DNA of 64,000 bases from Atrichornis clamosus (Eukaryota; Chordata; Aves; Passeriformes; Menuridae). Below the pieces are notes generated by a model that did not search any database, was not told the DNA's origin, and was given only the letters and a program-made list of their open reading frames with translations. The position numbers and the translations under genes were made by a program. Each line of letters opens with the position of its first letter. Positions within the stretch are counted from its first letter, which is position 1. Of this stretch, positions 34,385 through 45,470 are shown piece after piece. The stretch lies in NCBI GenBank assembly GCA_013400975.1, contig WBMZ01004662.1:1-64000 (forward strand), read 5' to 3'.

Positions 34385-34510
34385 GGGTTGGATAGGGCTT
34401 GGAGCAATCTGGGATAGTGGAAGGTGTCCCGGCCCATGGCAGGCCAAGGAAAGGGATGGGCTTTAAGGTCCTTCCAACCCAAACCATTCCAGGACTCTGG
34501 GATTCTATGA
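34385..34510 (+). repeat. CR1 LINE 3' end
   Basis: 'GGTTGGATAGGGCTTGGAGC', 'GGGATAGTGGAAGGTGTCCC', 'GGCTTTAAGGTCCTTCCAAC', 'CCAAACCATTCC', 'GGGATTCTATGAAG'. It has a clear CR1 terminal ATTCTATGA word, so the 3' end is intact. Only the last 125 bases are present. Confidence 0.92.
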
Positions 34511-36714
34511 AGCAATTCCAGGGCTAAATCCAGCTCCCTACAAAAGACTGCCATCAATGGGATCTGCATGGGTCAAACCAGAGCCCAGGATGGGACAAAA
34601 ATAAGGTTTATAAGAGAATTTCTCTCCTTCCTACGTGGCTCCGGCCTTCTCCTGCCTGCCCTCCGTTTGTCCAGCCTGCACTGATGGTCTGCAGAGATTC
34701 CCTGGCTGGAAAAACGCCCTCCTCCTTTCTCCTGGAGTCCTGGGGAAGCTCCAGGCTTATTTTGTATTCCGATAAGTAAAAACAAAGAGGCCAAGTGGAG
34801 CAGAACCAGATGCATTAATTAAACAAACCCCAACCCCGCGGTCCCCAGCGCGGAGCTGGCTCGGATTTATCACCTCACGTTGAGCTGGAGAAGAATGAGG
34901 CCAGATCTCTCCACATCTCCAGCTCTTTTTCTTTGCAGCTCCCAGGAGCCCCCAACACTTGAATTTTCAGCGCTGGCTCGTGGGCAGGCAAAGCCCTGCC
35001 CTGCCACTGCCACGGCCACGGAACAGCCCCTGCTTGTCCTGGCTGGAATGTGAGCCGAGCGGGACCCGCCGATGGCGCTGCCGCCCAGCACGGGCGCTTC
35101 CCTCCCAAAGCATCCCGCCCCTGCAGCCCTCCTGGGCTTTTTCACTCCAGCAAAAAAGGGGCAAACAGAACGGGAAAGGGTGTGGAGGGAGGAGGGCGGT
35201 GCGGGGAGCTGGGGCTGGGAGGGTGGGGAGGAGGGATCCCACTCTGGGATTCACAGGCTCTTCCTGAAGATTGGAAAATGGGTCCCCGGGGGGCACTTGA
35301 AGGGATGAATGCTCAGGAAAAGAGGGATCACAGGCCAATTATCAGAGTTATTATAAAGCCAGTCTCCTGCCGAAGCCAAGAAGAGTTCACTCCTTCATCC
35401 TCTGAAGTCTTCCAGTGTGTAAGAGCTTGTCCTCCCTCCATACCCACCGGGAAAAGCTCCAGAAATCCAGGAATAATGGGTTACATCCACCACGGGAGTT
35501 TTGGGTCAGAAAAACCATTTTAACTGGAAGGAGCTGAGCATTGGGAGAAGCCACCTGAGGATGCAGTGGAATCATCCTCCTGGAAGCTCCTGGAGACCAA
35601 GTTTGACCCTCAGGCATCACCTGGGAGCTGCTGCTCCATCCCGAGGTGGGAGAATGGCTGGAATGTCCCTGGCAGGTCCTTTCCAGCCTTGTTCTCCATC
35701 ATTTAATGGGAAAACACCCAGTTTGTCCTGCAGGGGTTCTTCATCCCAGTGCTGGGATGCCACCAGTGGACTCTGGAGTATGGTTTTCCTCCCCGGAGTT
35801 AATCCTTGTTCAAATCTGCACCACCACGGAGCCAAAACCTCCCCGGCCCCTGCAGAGCCTTAGTCTGGAGCCCTAAGCTGGGCTTTATTTTTAAGCCACT
35901 GATGGGGCTGCAGTCCCAGTCTGGGATTTGTTGTGCCAAGCCCTAAAATGTGCAGTGGAGCTTTTGGCAAAGGCCAAAACCCCACAACGAGCTGGAAAGG
36001 CTCCTTTTCCATTGGCAGTGCCCGAGGTAGGGACGTTTTCTTTTTGGGATTGAGCAGGGTAAATCCATGGGATAAATTAAGCTGTGGCTGCTCCTGGCTC
36101 AGACTGTCCCTGCCACTGCTGGCTGCAGAAACCCAGAGGCTTCTTGGGCAATAAAAAGATTGATTTCCACCTCCAGCTCTCGCTGCATGAAATTGGTGGT
36201 TTCTGCTCACAACTGGCTTTTTCTCAGGGCTGGAGTTTGTTCCCTAAGGCGGATGCTGTTGGATCTGTTGTTAAGGCATTAATTCCCATTTAAATGATAA
36301 CTGGGAAGGCTCCTTCACTGGGTCCTTTTTGGGTTAAATTTCGGTGATTTCTGAGCCTGCTCCCTCTCCCAGTCCTGCAATATCTGTGGTTTACTCACAG
36401 GCAGAGCTGATAATTGCAGTCTCATCTGGAAGGGAAGGCATCCCAATGCAATAATGAGGATTTGATGGAAGGAGAATCCCAGCAAGCCCGAGGTCATAAA
36501 AATACCATCCACCAACCCAGCTGTTCCTGCATTTCCTCCAGTGCTCCTCATCCCAGGGTCTGCTGCCTGAGCTGATTCCTTTATTTCTGAAGGAAAAGGA
36601 GCCACCAAAAAGGAATTAAACCTGCGAGTGAATGCAGCTTTCCCAAATGGAAAAGGATTTTCTCTTGCAAGTGCCAGAGGAGGAGGAACTGACACTGGGA
36701 GAGTGGGAAATTAG

Positions 36715-36930
36715 AGGCCCTGTCTAATTGCAATGATTTTTCCTACGTGGGCCCACAGCAAATTGAGATTTTTCCAAGCTCAAGGTTCCGTGACCCTATA
36801 AGGGAAGTCCTAATTAAGTGGGGTCTTCAATTAGCTCCCAACTTCACTTGACCCCGAGCTGGTTAATTAGGGGCTCTCAGCCCATTAAGGTGCCTCCTGT
36901 AAAGTCATTTTTAGCTGTGCCTGAGCTGGC
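36715..36930. promoter_or_regulatory. Candidate regulatory island with five TAAT cores
   Basis: Within about 180 bases there are five homeodomain-type cores: 'GTCTAATTGCAATG', 'GTCCTAATTAAGTGG', 'CTTCAATTAGCTCCC', 'GCTGGTTAATTAGGGG' and 'GCCCATTAAGGTG'. The stretch is non-repetitive. Clustering of such sites is typical of developmental enhancers. This is inference only. Confidence 0.35.
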
Positions 36931-37868
36931 TGCGAAGTTTGCTCAGTGTGGAGGCGTTTGGGGATGAGCCGAGGGGTGCTGAGGATCCGGCTGGGATCCA
37001 GGAGGGATGCTGGGCTCAGGGTGAGGGAGAACAGCACAGTCCCAAGGTTCAACGGATTTATAACCTTCCCTTCTGGCTCCTTCCTGATGGGTTTTTTTGT
37101 TCCTGCCTAACCTGGAGGGCCCAGAGGAAGGACTGAATCCCTTCTCCCTTCCATCCTTTCTTCGCCCTCACCCTGCTCCATGGCCAGGAATTTCTGCACT
37201 GCTCCTCAGGCAAGGGGGGATTTGGAGACCCCCGAGCAACCGTCAGGGAGGAAGACAATTTTTAATTTTAAATTTTAAGTGAAAATAGCTACAAGTGGGG
37301 AGTCACCGAGCCGGGGCCGCGATTCCCTTCAGGCTGCCGGTCTTGGAGCTGTTTGGAAATTCCTGCAGCATGTAATCTTCCCATTTCCTACAGGCCAGCT
37401 CCTCTCCACACTCATAATTAGGGATGGTTTTTATTCCTCTCTCTCCCTAACCTCAGGCTCCAGCAGCTTCCAGAAGGCGCTCACATCCCATTAGTTATTT
37501 TTTATTATTATTGTTCTTATTCCCCTCTGGAGAGGGGTGTTAAGGAAGGTGATGGAGGGAAAGGTTTTGTCTGCTGTGTCCTGGAGAAGTTTGGGAAGGA
37601 GATGGGAGCCAGGGGGTGGTTGTGCTGGGATGCATCCAGTGGCACCAGGAGTGGGTGGGAGAGTTTTCCATGGGAATGGGGCACAGCTCAGGGCTTGAAT
37701 TCCCCAAGCACAAACCTGGAGCAGAGGTGGTTTCCCCTTTATTCCCTTAGGGATTTGACAGGATTACACACCTTCCTTTGTGGCTTTTCCCTTGGCGTTG
37801 CTGGGTACTCCCTCTAAATGTGTGGATATACACACTCACAGGCCTATAAATACATATTTAAATATATT

Positions 37869-37904
37869 TATACACACAGACATCCACGGATGTGTCTGTA
37901 TATA
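37869..37904. other. Imperfect hairpin in an AT-rich microsatellite-like region
   Basis: Arms TATACACACAGACATCC and GGATGTGTCTGTATATA, separated by AC, pair at 14 of 17 positions. The preceding 40 bases ('AAATACATATTTAAATATAT') are nearly pure A/T. It may arise from degenerate CA/TA repeats. Confidence 0.6.
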
Positions 37905-38389
37905 GAGATATCCAGAAATAAACTTATTATTTTGGGATTTATCACACTTTAAAGCAGCTAAAGAGACTCTGAAAATACGCCCTGGGTGGTCTGGGCAATG
38001 GAAATTGATTTATCTGCCTATTCCTTATCTCTTCATCCCCTGGGTTGGAGGCAGCCAGAACCCAACATTGTCCCAGGGGTGGAGGGAAGGGATAAAGGCT
38101 CAAACCGCCCTCCTTTCCCAAGGAATTGGTGCCCTGGTTGGGACAGGAGGTGGTGTGGGAAGCATTCCAGCTTACAAAGAATGGGGATTTTCAAGATTTG
38201 GAGGTAATTGCCTCTGGTTTGTGTCCAGAGAGCGTTTCTTTAGTTACGTCAAATACACCTTTTAGGAGGAATTCCAAGGAATTCTGGAGGAGGAGATCCA
38301 CGTTTAGGTGAGGTTCTCTGTGGATCTGACCTGAAAGGGGGGATGAAAACTGGGCTGGGATCAGGAGCTGCCTCTGGAGGCGCCAAGGA

Positions 38390-38640
38390 CACGTGGCCCC
38401 ACTTGCACCTCAAACAAAGAGCCAAGTTAAGCTTTATTTTCTTGGCCCTACCCAACATGATCACATTTTGAATGAAGACAATGTGAAAAATTATCTGAAA
38501 ATATTGTTTTCTTCTCATTTAATGAAATCCCCTTGTCTGATGTATCCTGACGATGGAGAGGAGACGTGAAAAGAGAATTATTCAAATTGCTTTGCAGTGT
38601 TTTTATATTTTATTAATCCGGTTCTTCTGCAGCTCATCCA
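38390..38640. promoter_or_regulatory. Candidate regulatory island
   Basis: Non-repetitive AT-rich stretch with 'CCTCAAACAAAGAGCC' (SOX-type AACAAAG core), 'GATCACATTTTGAATGAAGA', 'AAAATTATCTGAAAATATTG', 'CATTTAATGAAATCCCC' and 'TTATTCAAATTGCTTTGC'. Sharp GC contrast with both flanks. Compositional evidence only. Confidence 0.3.
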
Positions 38641-40501
38641 CAGGGGCAAGAAGGGATTTATTCCTGACCCTTTCAACACGATTTCACTTCTGCTTCTGAG
38701 ATTTTTTTTTTTCTTTTTCCCTTATTTTTTTACATTTCCTCTGAACCGGTGGAAATCGGCCCCTGCCAGGAACAGGATGTTGCTCCTGGTGGTGTTAAAA
38801 TCTCCTGGATGCAGGTGGAAGGATCATTTCTCCATGCTCTGGGCTGGACAAACTGATTTGGGGTGCAGAATTGGCCTCTCTCGGGTGACAAGGGCGAGGA
38901 CTTTGGAGCATGCCCAGGATCACTGCGGATTTGCTCCAGGAAATTCCCTGGGATTGCCGGGAACTCGGCGTCAGTGACGGACATGGCAGTGGTGGGGCTG
39001 TGCCTCCTGAGGCGCTGGGGGGCTCTGGGGCAGCAGGTGAGGGAGTGGGAGCCCTCTGAGCCTCCCTGGAATAAACCCTCTCCTTTTCCCAAAAAAACCC
39101 AAGGAACTGGTGTGGATGTTGAGTGTCCTCCACTGCAGTCCCGTGTTCCCAAAGCTTTTCTGCCTGAGTCACCCTGCTCCCTTTAGCACAACAAAGCAGT
39201 CATGTCACAAAGAACTTTCCCGAGTGCCTCTTGCCTGATTTTCCCTCAATTTTCCCTGATGGTTCCTTCCTGTCCCAGCGGAGCTGTGCCCAGCTCATCC
39301 TTCTGCCCCAAATTTCCTCTCCCTCAGCGAACCTCGGCGACATCCAACAGCAGAGCCCAGAAAACCCAAACTGGAGCTGTGCTGCTGCTCTCTGTGACTT
39401 TGGCCCTGCTTTGGGGGCAGAGAGAACTCACCAGGCGTCATCGTAACCCAGCTGCACCCAGACATTTGGCCTTCGGACTCGTGATAAATGAATTTATGAG
39501 TTAATTACAGCCGGGCCTGGAGCCTTGCAGGGTTCTCCCCTCCTCATTCTTCAGAAAAAAGGAGCAAAAAAAAAAGCCCCATCCAGGCTGGAATTGCAGG
39601 CAAGCCCCCAGATCCGTGGATTTAAGCTGTGTCACAGGATCTTTTGTTCCCAGCACAGCAACAGCCCCGTGGGGACGGTGCCAGGCAGGGCCTGGCTCCG
39701 GCAGGATCCGCCAGGCTCCGAGGATTTGCCACCGAGGTTGGCCTTGGGGAGCTGTTGCCACACAGCAGAACCCAGCAGCTCCCTCTGCTCCTGGTGTCCT
39801 TGCAAGGAAAACAGCCCTGGCTCATGGCAGGGTGGGCCGGGAAGGGAGAGGTTTCCCGGCTGGAAGGAGCCAGCGCGGATGAGCTGGAAACCAAAACTCT
39901 TTGGAACACGAGGGGATGAGGGTTTGGAGGGGGCTCTGGGTCCTGCACGTGATTTTGGCCGCGGGGAAAAGGGCTGGGTGGCACTGAGGAGATCCCAGGG
40001 CTGGCTGCTGCTCCTGGAGCCAGCAGGAATGTCCCTGTGTGACGCCGGCATGGAGCAGTTGTGAGGGGCCCGAAATTTTGTGGGGACCAGAAGAAGCCAT
40101 TAAAACTTTTAAAAACGAATGCAGAGTTCGCAGCTGTCTCTGCTAAACGACTGACAAGATCCAAGCTTTCCTTTGGGTGGTCTTTTCCTTGGAATCTCCT
40201 CTCTCCCTGCCACTCTGCCTCCCGCCCTGGAGCAGCAGCAGATCCCAGGACTTTGCAGATTGTTTCATCCAGAGTGTGGGGGCTGCTTTGGTATCTCTTT
40301 CCTCATTTATCTTATCGATACCAGGCTTGGAACGGGGATAATCCTGGCTCCCAGAAATCTCAGCTCAACATCACAGCAGTTTCCCAAGGAGTTTTTCCAG
40401 CCTGGGAACTCAGGATAATCACAGGCTCTGCAACCCACCGGGTCCTGCCTGGAAATCTCTGCCCAGGGAGCAGGACTGGCTGTTTCCTTCAGCTGATCAG
40501 C

Positions 40502-40674
40502 ACAGGATCCTGGAATGTTGTGCTTGGAAGGGCCCTTAAACCCCATCCTGTTCCCTGCCATGGGCAGGGACACCTCCCAGTATCCCAGGTTGCTCCAAGC
40601 CCTGTCCAACCTGGCCTTGGACACTTCCAGGGATGGGGCGGCCGCGGGGAAAACCTGTCCCAGTGCCTCTCCAG
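40502..40674 (-). repeat. CR1 LINE 3' end, minus strand
   Basis: The reverse complement of the CR1 end: 'CAGGATCCTGGAATGTTGTG', 'AAGGGCCCTTAAACCCCATC', 'GCCATGGGCAGGGACACCTC', 'CTTGGACACTTCCAGGGATG', 'CCTGTCCCAGTGCCTCTCC'. It is followed 175 bases later by a sense copy. Confidence 0.9.
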
Positions 40675-40849
40675 TTGATAGCCCAACAATCTGACAATAA
40701 ATAAGGAAAAGGTGACCAAAAGTATTGAAATGTCATCCCCCGGAATGAATTATGCAAATCCTGCTTTGCATTTCTCTTGTCACATCTCAAGGAGGACTAA
40801 AGGACTTTCAGGACTTCCGAGAGAGGTGGGAACAGAATTTTAGTGGGAT
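40675..40849. other. Spacer between head-to-head CR1 copies
   Basis: About 175 bases of AT-richer unique sequence ('TCTGACAATAAATAAGG', 'GGAATGAATTATGCAAATCC', an octamer-like ATGCAAAT). Nothing else is seen. Confidence 0.4.
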
Positions 40850-41101
40850 CTGGAGGGACAGGACAAGGGGTGACGGTTTGGAACTGAAAAAATGGAGATT
40901 CAGGAAAGGAAAAGGAGGAAATGTTTTACAGAGGGAATGGGGAGGCCCTGGTGGTCCAGAGAAGCTGTGGCTGCCCCGTCCCTGGAAGTGTCCAAGGCCA
41001 GGTTGGATGGGGCTTGGAGCAACCTGGGATAGTGGAAAGTGTTGGGGTTGGAACTGGATCAGCTTTAAGGTCCCTTCCAACCCAGAGCATTCCAGGATGT
41101 T
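40850..41101 (+). repeat. CR1 LINE 3' portion
   Basis: 'TGGAGGGACAGGACAAGGGG', 'GAATGGGGAGGCCCTGGTGG', 'CAGAGAAGCTGTGGCTGCCC', 'GGATGGGGCTTGGAGCAACC', then 'GTTGGAACTGGATCAGCTTT' and 'AAGGTCCCTTCCAACCCAGA'. The usual 'CCCTGCCCATGGCAGGG' section is absent, an internal deletion also seen in the copy near 56.2 kb. Confidence 0.9.
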
Positions 41102-43747
41102 GGAAAAGCTCAGCAACAAAAAGGACTGAAGGTGTGAAAAGGCTCAAAATGAGATTTTTTTTTTTAAGAGGAGTAAAGTCAAAGGTATTTTGGGATGTGT
41201 GTACAAAGCAAGGAAAGAAAGGATTTTTCCATTGCCTTGCAGAGCTCCCGTGTCCATGGGGATCTGCTCTCCAGGGAGGAGCTCAGGGATCAGGACACAG
41301 CCCGGGATCAGCTCCCCCCAGCCCAGCCCAGCTTAAACTCCTGAACTGGGAGCGATTTCCATGGGCTGGTGGAATGTATCCACCCTCTCCGTGTATCCGC
41401 AGGGAATCATTTTCTCCAGTTCAAGACAGCAGCTCCCTGTGCCACATTCGAGCTCAAATCCCTTCATTCCGAGGGAATGAAATGGATCCTGATAATTAGG
41501 AATGGGCAATAAAGTCGCAGACTGGAAAGGCAAAGTTCATCCAGCCGTGGACAGAGGAGTATTTCCAAATCTCTCAGCCTGGTGGAAAAATCCTTCTAAA
41601 ATCAAATTATTTGCTGGTGTTTGAGCCAATGTTCTTGGATATTTTTTTCAAGGAATTAAATTTTAGGGGAAAGCCTGATCAGGCTGTGTCAGGGAAGTGA
41701 AATGGGCCAACAAAAGTTTGATTTGGTTGCTGCTTTTTTGTGGCAGTTGAAATGGAGTGATTGAAACAACATTTTAAGAGAACTCAGGGATTCATTAAAA
41801 GAGGAATTCCCAAGTGAAAATGGAGATTTTTCCAACTCTCCTTTTTTCATGTTAATAAAGAGGCGGTTTTGTTCATAAATAAAATCTGAATTGATTTTTT
41901 ATTTAATTTTAGTAGTTTTCTTGTCATGTTTCTAAGCACATCCATCCAGAACTTTCTGTGCCATTTGTTCAGATTTTTTGCTTTTGACTTTAAAAAAAAT
42001 TATTATTATTATTATTGTTATTATTTTGGGATTTTAAAATACCACTTGGAAATCCTGGAATTTCCAGTCCATTGAAATTCTGGCTGATAACCGCCCTTGT
42101 TACAAGAGGCAGAGTTATCCTGCTCTTCCCATTGTTTGTGTGGGGTCGGGTCTGGAATTCGGTCCCCAGTTGATTCCCGTGCAGAGCAATCCACTCATCC
42201 CAGTTTTCCCAGTTGTGGGTGGCAAAATCCTCACAGCAGTGATGGATATTTAGGCTTTGGGTGGGACAACTTAGGGATTGTCCAGGGGAATTGCTCAGTG
42301 CTTCCACGCTGGAGTGACTTTGTTCCAAGGAATCTGCTCTCCAGCGCTGCGGGTATTTGGATTTTTCTCTGAAGGTCAGGTAATTACTGGAGTTGTTTAA
42401 TTGCTGCCCTGCTCTCTTCAGAGCTGACACATCTCAGGCCACCTCTGTGCTCCAGGGAGGTCCCTCAGCAGCTGCCAGGCAGGGAATTGAGAAGGACATT
42501 CCCTCATCCTAGAGGGAAGAGGAGTCCTTTGCCAGATTCCAGGGAGGTGCTTCCCGCGGTTCCCTGCTCCAGGGTGAAGGATGGCCAGGCTGACCCCTCC
42601 TGCCCTGGGCTGACAGGGAGTTGTGGGCAGCAGGAGAGGCAGATGGCTGGGAAGGGAACACCTTTTCCAGCAGGGGATCCGTGGCCTCTGGCCAGCTGGG
42701 TGCCCGGATTGACTTTATTCCGACAGCTCCGAAATGTGGGATAATTTATGTGTTCAATGGACCAGAACCGACTCCAGGAGCTTGAAGTGTTTTCCATCAT
42801 CCCCAGAATGAAATGGCTGCTGTAGATTTTAGAGCTGTTTGTCCAGAAACCTCTGCTGCCTTTCCACAGGACATCTGGAAAACCTTGGATTCATTCCATG
42901 CCACTCAGCTCCAACCTCCCTCCCCTCTCCTGACGCATCCCCTCTCACAGTTCTGCTCCTCTGCGCTCGGATCAGTTAAAAATCTGTGTTATTCCCAGGA
43001 AAACTCTCCTTTTTTGCCTCCAAATGACCAACCAGGTTTCAATTTTCCCAAGAAAAGTTGTGAGATTCCCAGATAACTTTTTTGCCGTCCGGATGGGACC
43101 AAGGAGAGCCAGAAACGTGGAAAGACCCTTGGGTGCTCCCACAAATCCACCTCCATCCTAAGGCTGAGTCAGTCCACTGTGAAAGTTTTCCTTTCTGTGG
43201 CGCCTTTTGGGAAAAAATGCGATCTCCCTGCATTGCAGCAGCACCTCAGAGGAACCCCCAGGGAATTCCGGGCGTTCCAAACTCAGCTCCAAGAGAAGTG
43301 AGGAGCCCACGGAGGGGCCGGAGCAGCCTCCTGGGATGTGTCACCAGAGCCTCCCCTCTGCCATTCCAGAGGTCGGGAGCTGTCAGAGGCGGCAGCTGCA
43401 GAGCCTGTGCTCTGTGCTTCAAGCTGTTCCAGCTTTTAAGTGAGCCCTGGATTTACCAGGGAGGAGAAAACCGAGCCGGAGCTCTCCCATTAACTCCATC
43501 CCTCTCCCCTGGCACAGCCTGCACAGGCAGCTGCTGCTCCAGCCGGGAGAAGCCAGGGGGTCAGGGCTGATTTTCCTGTCATTCCAGAGCACTCACGGGC
43601 TGGGTGCTGCCTCCGAAGGGGCTCTCAGGGCCGCTGTCCCAATAAAAGCAGCAAATTCCTGCAGGGCTGAGCTGTTCCCACCAGCCTCAGCATCCCACAG
43701 TCCTGGTGGATTCCTCAGGGGCAGAGCTGTGAAGGTGGCACCTGCAT
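41102..43747. other. Unique non-coding DNA
   Basis: Starts with T-rich DNA (41156-41168). It has AT-rich stretches at 41.6-42.1 kb including an ATT microsatellite (listed separately), then GC-rich unique DNA to the 14-bp minisatellite. No gene or RNA is recognised. Confidence 0.5.
41999..42026 (+). repeat. ATT trinucleotide microsatellite
   Basis: Nine ATT units with one ATTGTT interruption directly follow an A run. Asparagine runs in the minus frame are artefacts. Confidence 0.9.
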
Positions 43748-44111
43748 CCTGCTGATCCCACCCTGCCAATCCCACCCTGCCGATCCCATCCTGCCGATCC
43801 CATCCTGCCGATCCCATCCTGCTGATCCCATCCTGCTGATCCCACTCTGCTGATCCCACGCTGTTGGTCCCATCCTGATGATCTCATCCCTCTGATCCTA
43901 CCCTGCTGATCCCACACTGCTGGTCCTATCCTGTTGGTCCCATCCTGCTGATCCCATCTTGCTGATCCCACCCTGTCGATCTCACCCTATTGATCCCACC
44001 CTGCTGATCCCATCCTGCTGATCCTATCCTGCCGATCCCACCCTGCTGATCCCACCCTGCCGATCCCATCCTGCCGATCCCACCCTGCCGATCCCACCCT
44101 GCTGATCCCAT
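43748..44111 (+). repeat. 14-bp minisatellite, 26 units
   Basis: 26 consecutive 14-base units of consensus CCTGCTGATCCCAT, with no length change across 364 bases and mainly C/T transitions at positions 6 and 14. Because 14 is not a multiple of three, each strand's frames cycle through three registers every 42 bases, giving 14-residue periodic 'proteins' such as GWDQQDGISRMGSA on the minus strand. These are not genes. Confidence 0.97.
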
Positions 44112-44431
44112 TCCTGCTCTCTGAGGATCAGCTTTGTCAGGTTCCTGGGCTCCTCCTGACCCTGTCTGCAGGAAAAGCTGGATCCTGCTGGGCACCTCCC
44201 TCCTGGCCAGGCTCTGACCTAAGGCAAGGGCTGTGGGAAGATTCTTTTCCCCTTTTATAGGATCCAGCGGATGCCAGCGCCGGGACCAGTTCTGTTCCCA
44301 TTGCTGCTGATGGCAAAGGTTGGCTTCACTGAGCTAAAATCTCTCGCACTTTGGAGTTTTTTTGGAATGTCCTCCTCGGTGTCTGCTGAGCCCTCCTTGA
44401 CTCTCCCCCTGCAGGGATTCCCATCACATTT
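44112..44431. other. Unique non-coding DNA
   Basis: About 320 bases of unique sequence of ordinary composition. Nothing recognised. Confidence 0.4.
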
Positions 44432-44665
44432 CACAGAATCACAAAATCCCAGGTTTGGGTTGGAAGAGACCTTAAAGCTCATCCAGTGCCATGGGCAGGG
44501 ACACCTCCCGCTATCCCAGGCTGCTCCAAGCCCCGTCCACCCTGGCCTTGGACACTTCCAGGGATCCAGGGGCAGCCACAGCTTCTCTGGGCACCCTGTG
44601 CCAGGGCCTCCCCACCCTCACAGGGAAGGATTGCTTCCCAATATCCCATCCAAATCTGCCCATTT
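44432..44665 (-). repeat. CR1 LINE 3' portion, minus strand
   Basis: The reverse complement of CR1: 'CACAGAATCACAAAATCCCA', 'GGAAGAGACCTTAAAGCTCA', 'GGGACACCTCCCGCTATCCC', 'CTTCCAGGGATCCAGGGGCA', 'GGGAAGGATTGCTTCCCAAT'. It has the 3-base insertion variant (GGATCCAGGGGCAGCC) shared with the copies near 14.57 and 56.15 kb. Confidence 0.92.
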
Positions 44666-45392
44666 CCCACTGCCCGGCTCCTTTGGACACGCTCAGGGCA
44701 GATTCCTCTCCAACCCCTCCGACGTCAGGATGAAGCTCCCTCCAGCATCTCAAGTGTTAATCCAGCCCAGAAAAACGATTTTTTTTTTTTTTGGAGAATC
44801 TTTCAGCCTTTCTTATTTTCTTGTTTTGGGGTTTTTTTGTTTTTTTGTTTTTTTTGTGAGCTGCTGACTGACATCTGAACGGGAGATAGGAATATAGAAA
44901 TTATTCTTCGCTGAAAGCTGCAGAAAAGCCACAACCCTCAGATCAAACAAGTTTGTTTTTTGGGTGGTTTTTTTTTTTTTTTAATTTTTTCTGTGCCACG
45001 GCGAAATGAAATCCTTGTGATTTCCATATTCCTCAGTCAACAGGCTGGCGCCCGAGGCGTTGCCGTGGATACCGGAGTCCGGGCTGTCAGGGATAGGGAG
45101 GGAGTGGGAGACCGGCCGAGGGCTGAGGAGCTGCTGCATGGTTCGGCCCAATCCCTGGCAAACGCTCCAGGTTGCCACGGGGGGGTCTCCTGTGATCCCT
45201 GCCCGGATGGATCCCTTTAACCCCTTCTCCTCCCTCCCCCGTGCGTTCCCTGAGGAAAGGAGAGGAGAATGGATTTGCTGGGCTCTGCTTTTCTTTGCGC
45301 CGTCCCCCGCTTTTCCTCGGCCAAACCCGCTGGGGGCTCTGCGGGAGTCAGGGAGCGCTCGGCGCTCTGGGAAAAGGGATCACAGCAGCCCC
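44666..45392. other. Unique DNA with T-rich tracts and CpG-rich end
   Basis: Strong T runs occur at 44778-44791, 44830-44857 and 44965-44982. From about 45040 to 45380 CpG is moderately frequent ('GGCGCCCGAGGCGTTGCCGT'), but composition is uneven. No gene assigned. Confidence 0.45.
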
Positions 45393-45470
45393 AGGTGTCC
45401 CTGCCCGTGGCAGGGGGCGAGGTTGGGTCGTCTCCGAGGTCTCTTCAACCCTAAACCGCTCTGTGATTCC
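45393..45470 (+). repeat. Short CR1 LINE 3' end
   Basis: 'GGTGTCCCTGCCCGTGGCAG', 'GTTGGGTCGTCTCCGAGGTC', 'TCTTCAACCCTAAACCGCTC', 'TGTGATTCC'. Only the last 78 bases of an element, somewhat diverged. Confidence 0.75.

Larger units (their letters stand above)
34511..40501. other. Long unique non-coding stretch
   Basis: About 6 kb without an interspersed repeat I recognise. It includes a modest CpG cluster at 35040-35100, AT-rich islands at 36.7-36.9 kb and 38.4-38.6 kb (listed separately), and a hairpin near 37.89 kb within AT-rich DNA. T runs lie at 38701-38733. Frames in 39.5-40.1 kb overlap in four registers and carry no domain. Confidence 0.5.

Noticed and set aside
43593..44195. Minus-strand frames with GWDQQDGISRM-type repeats
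   Set aside because: The period equals three 14-bp minisatellite units; the frame is an effect of the array.
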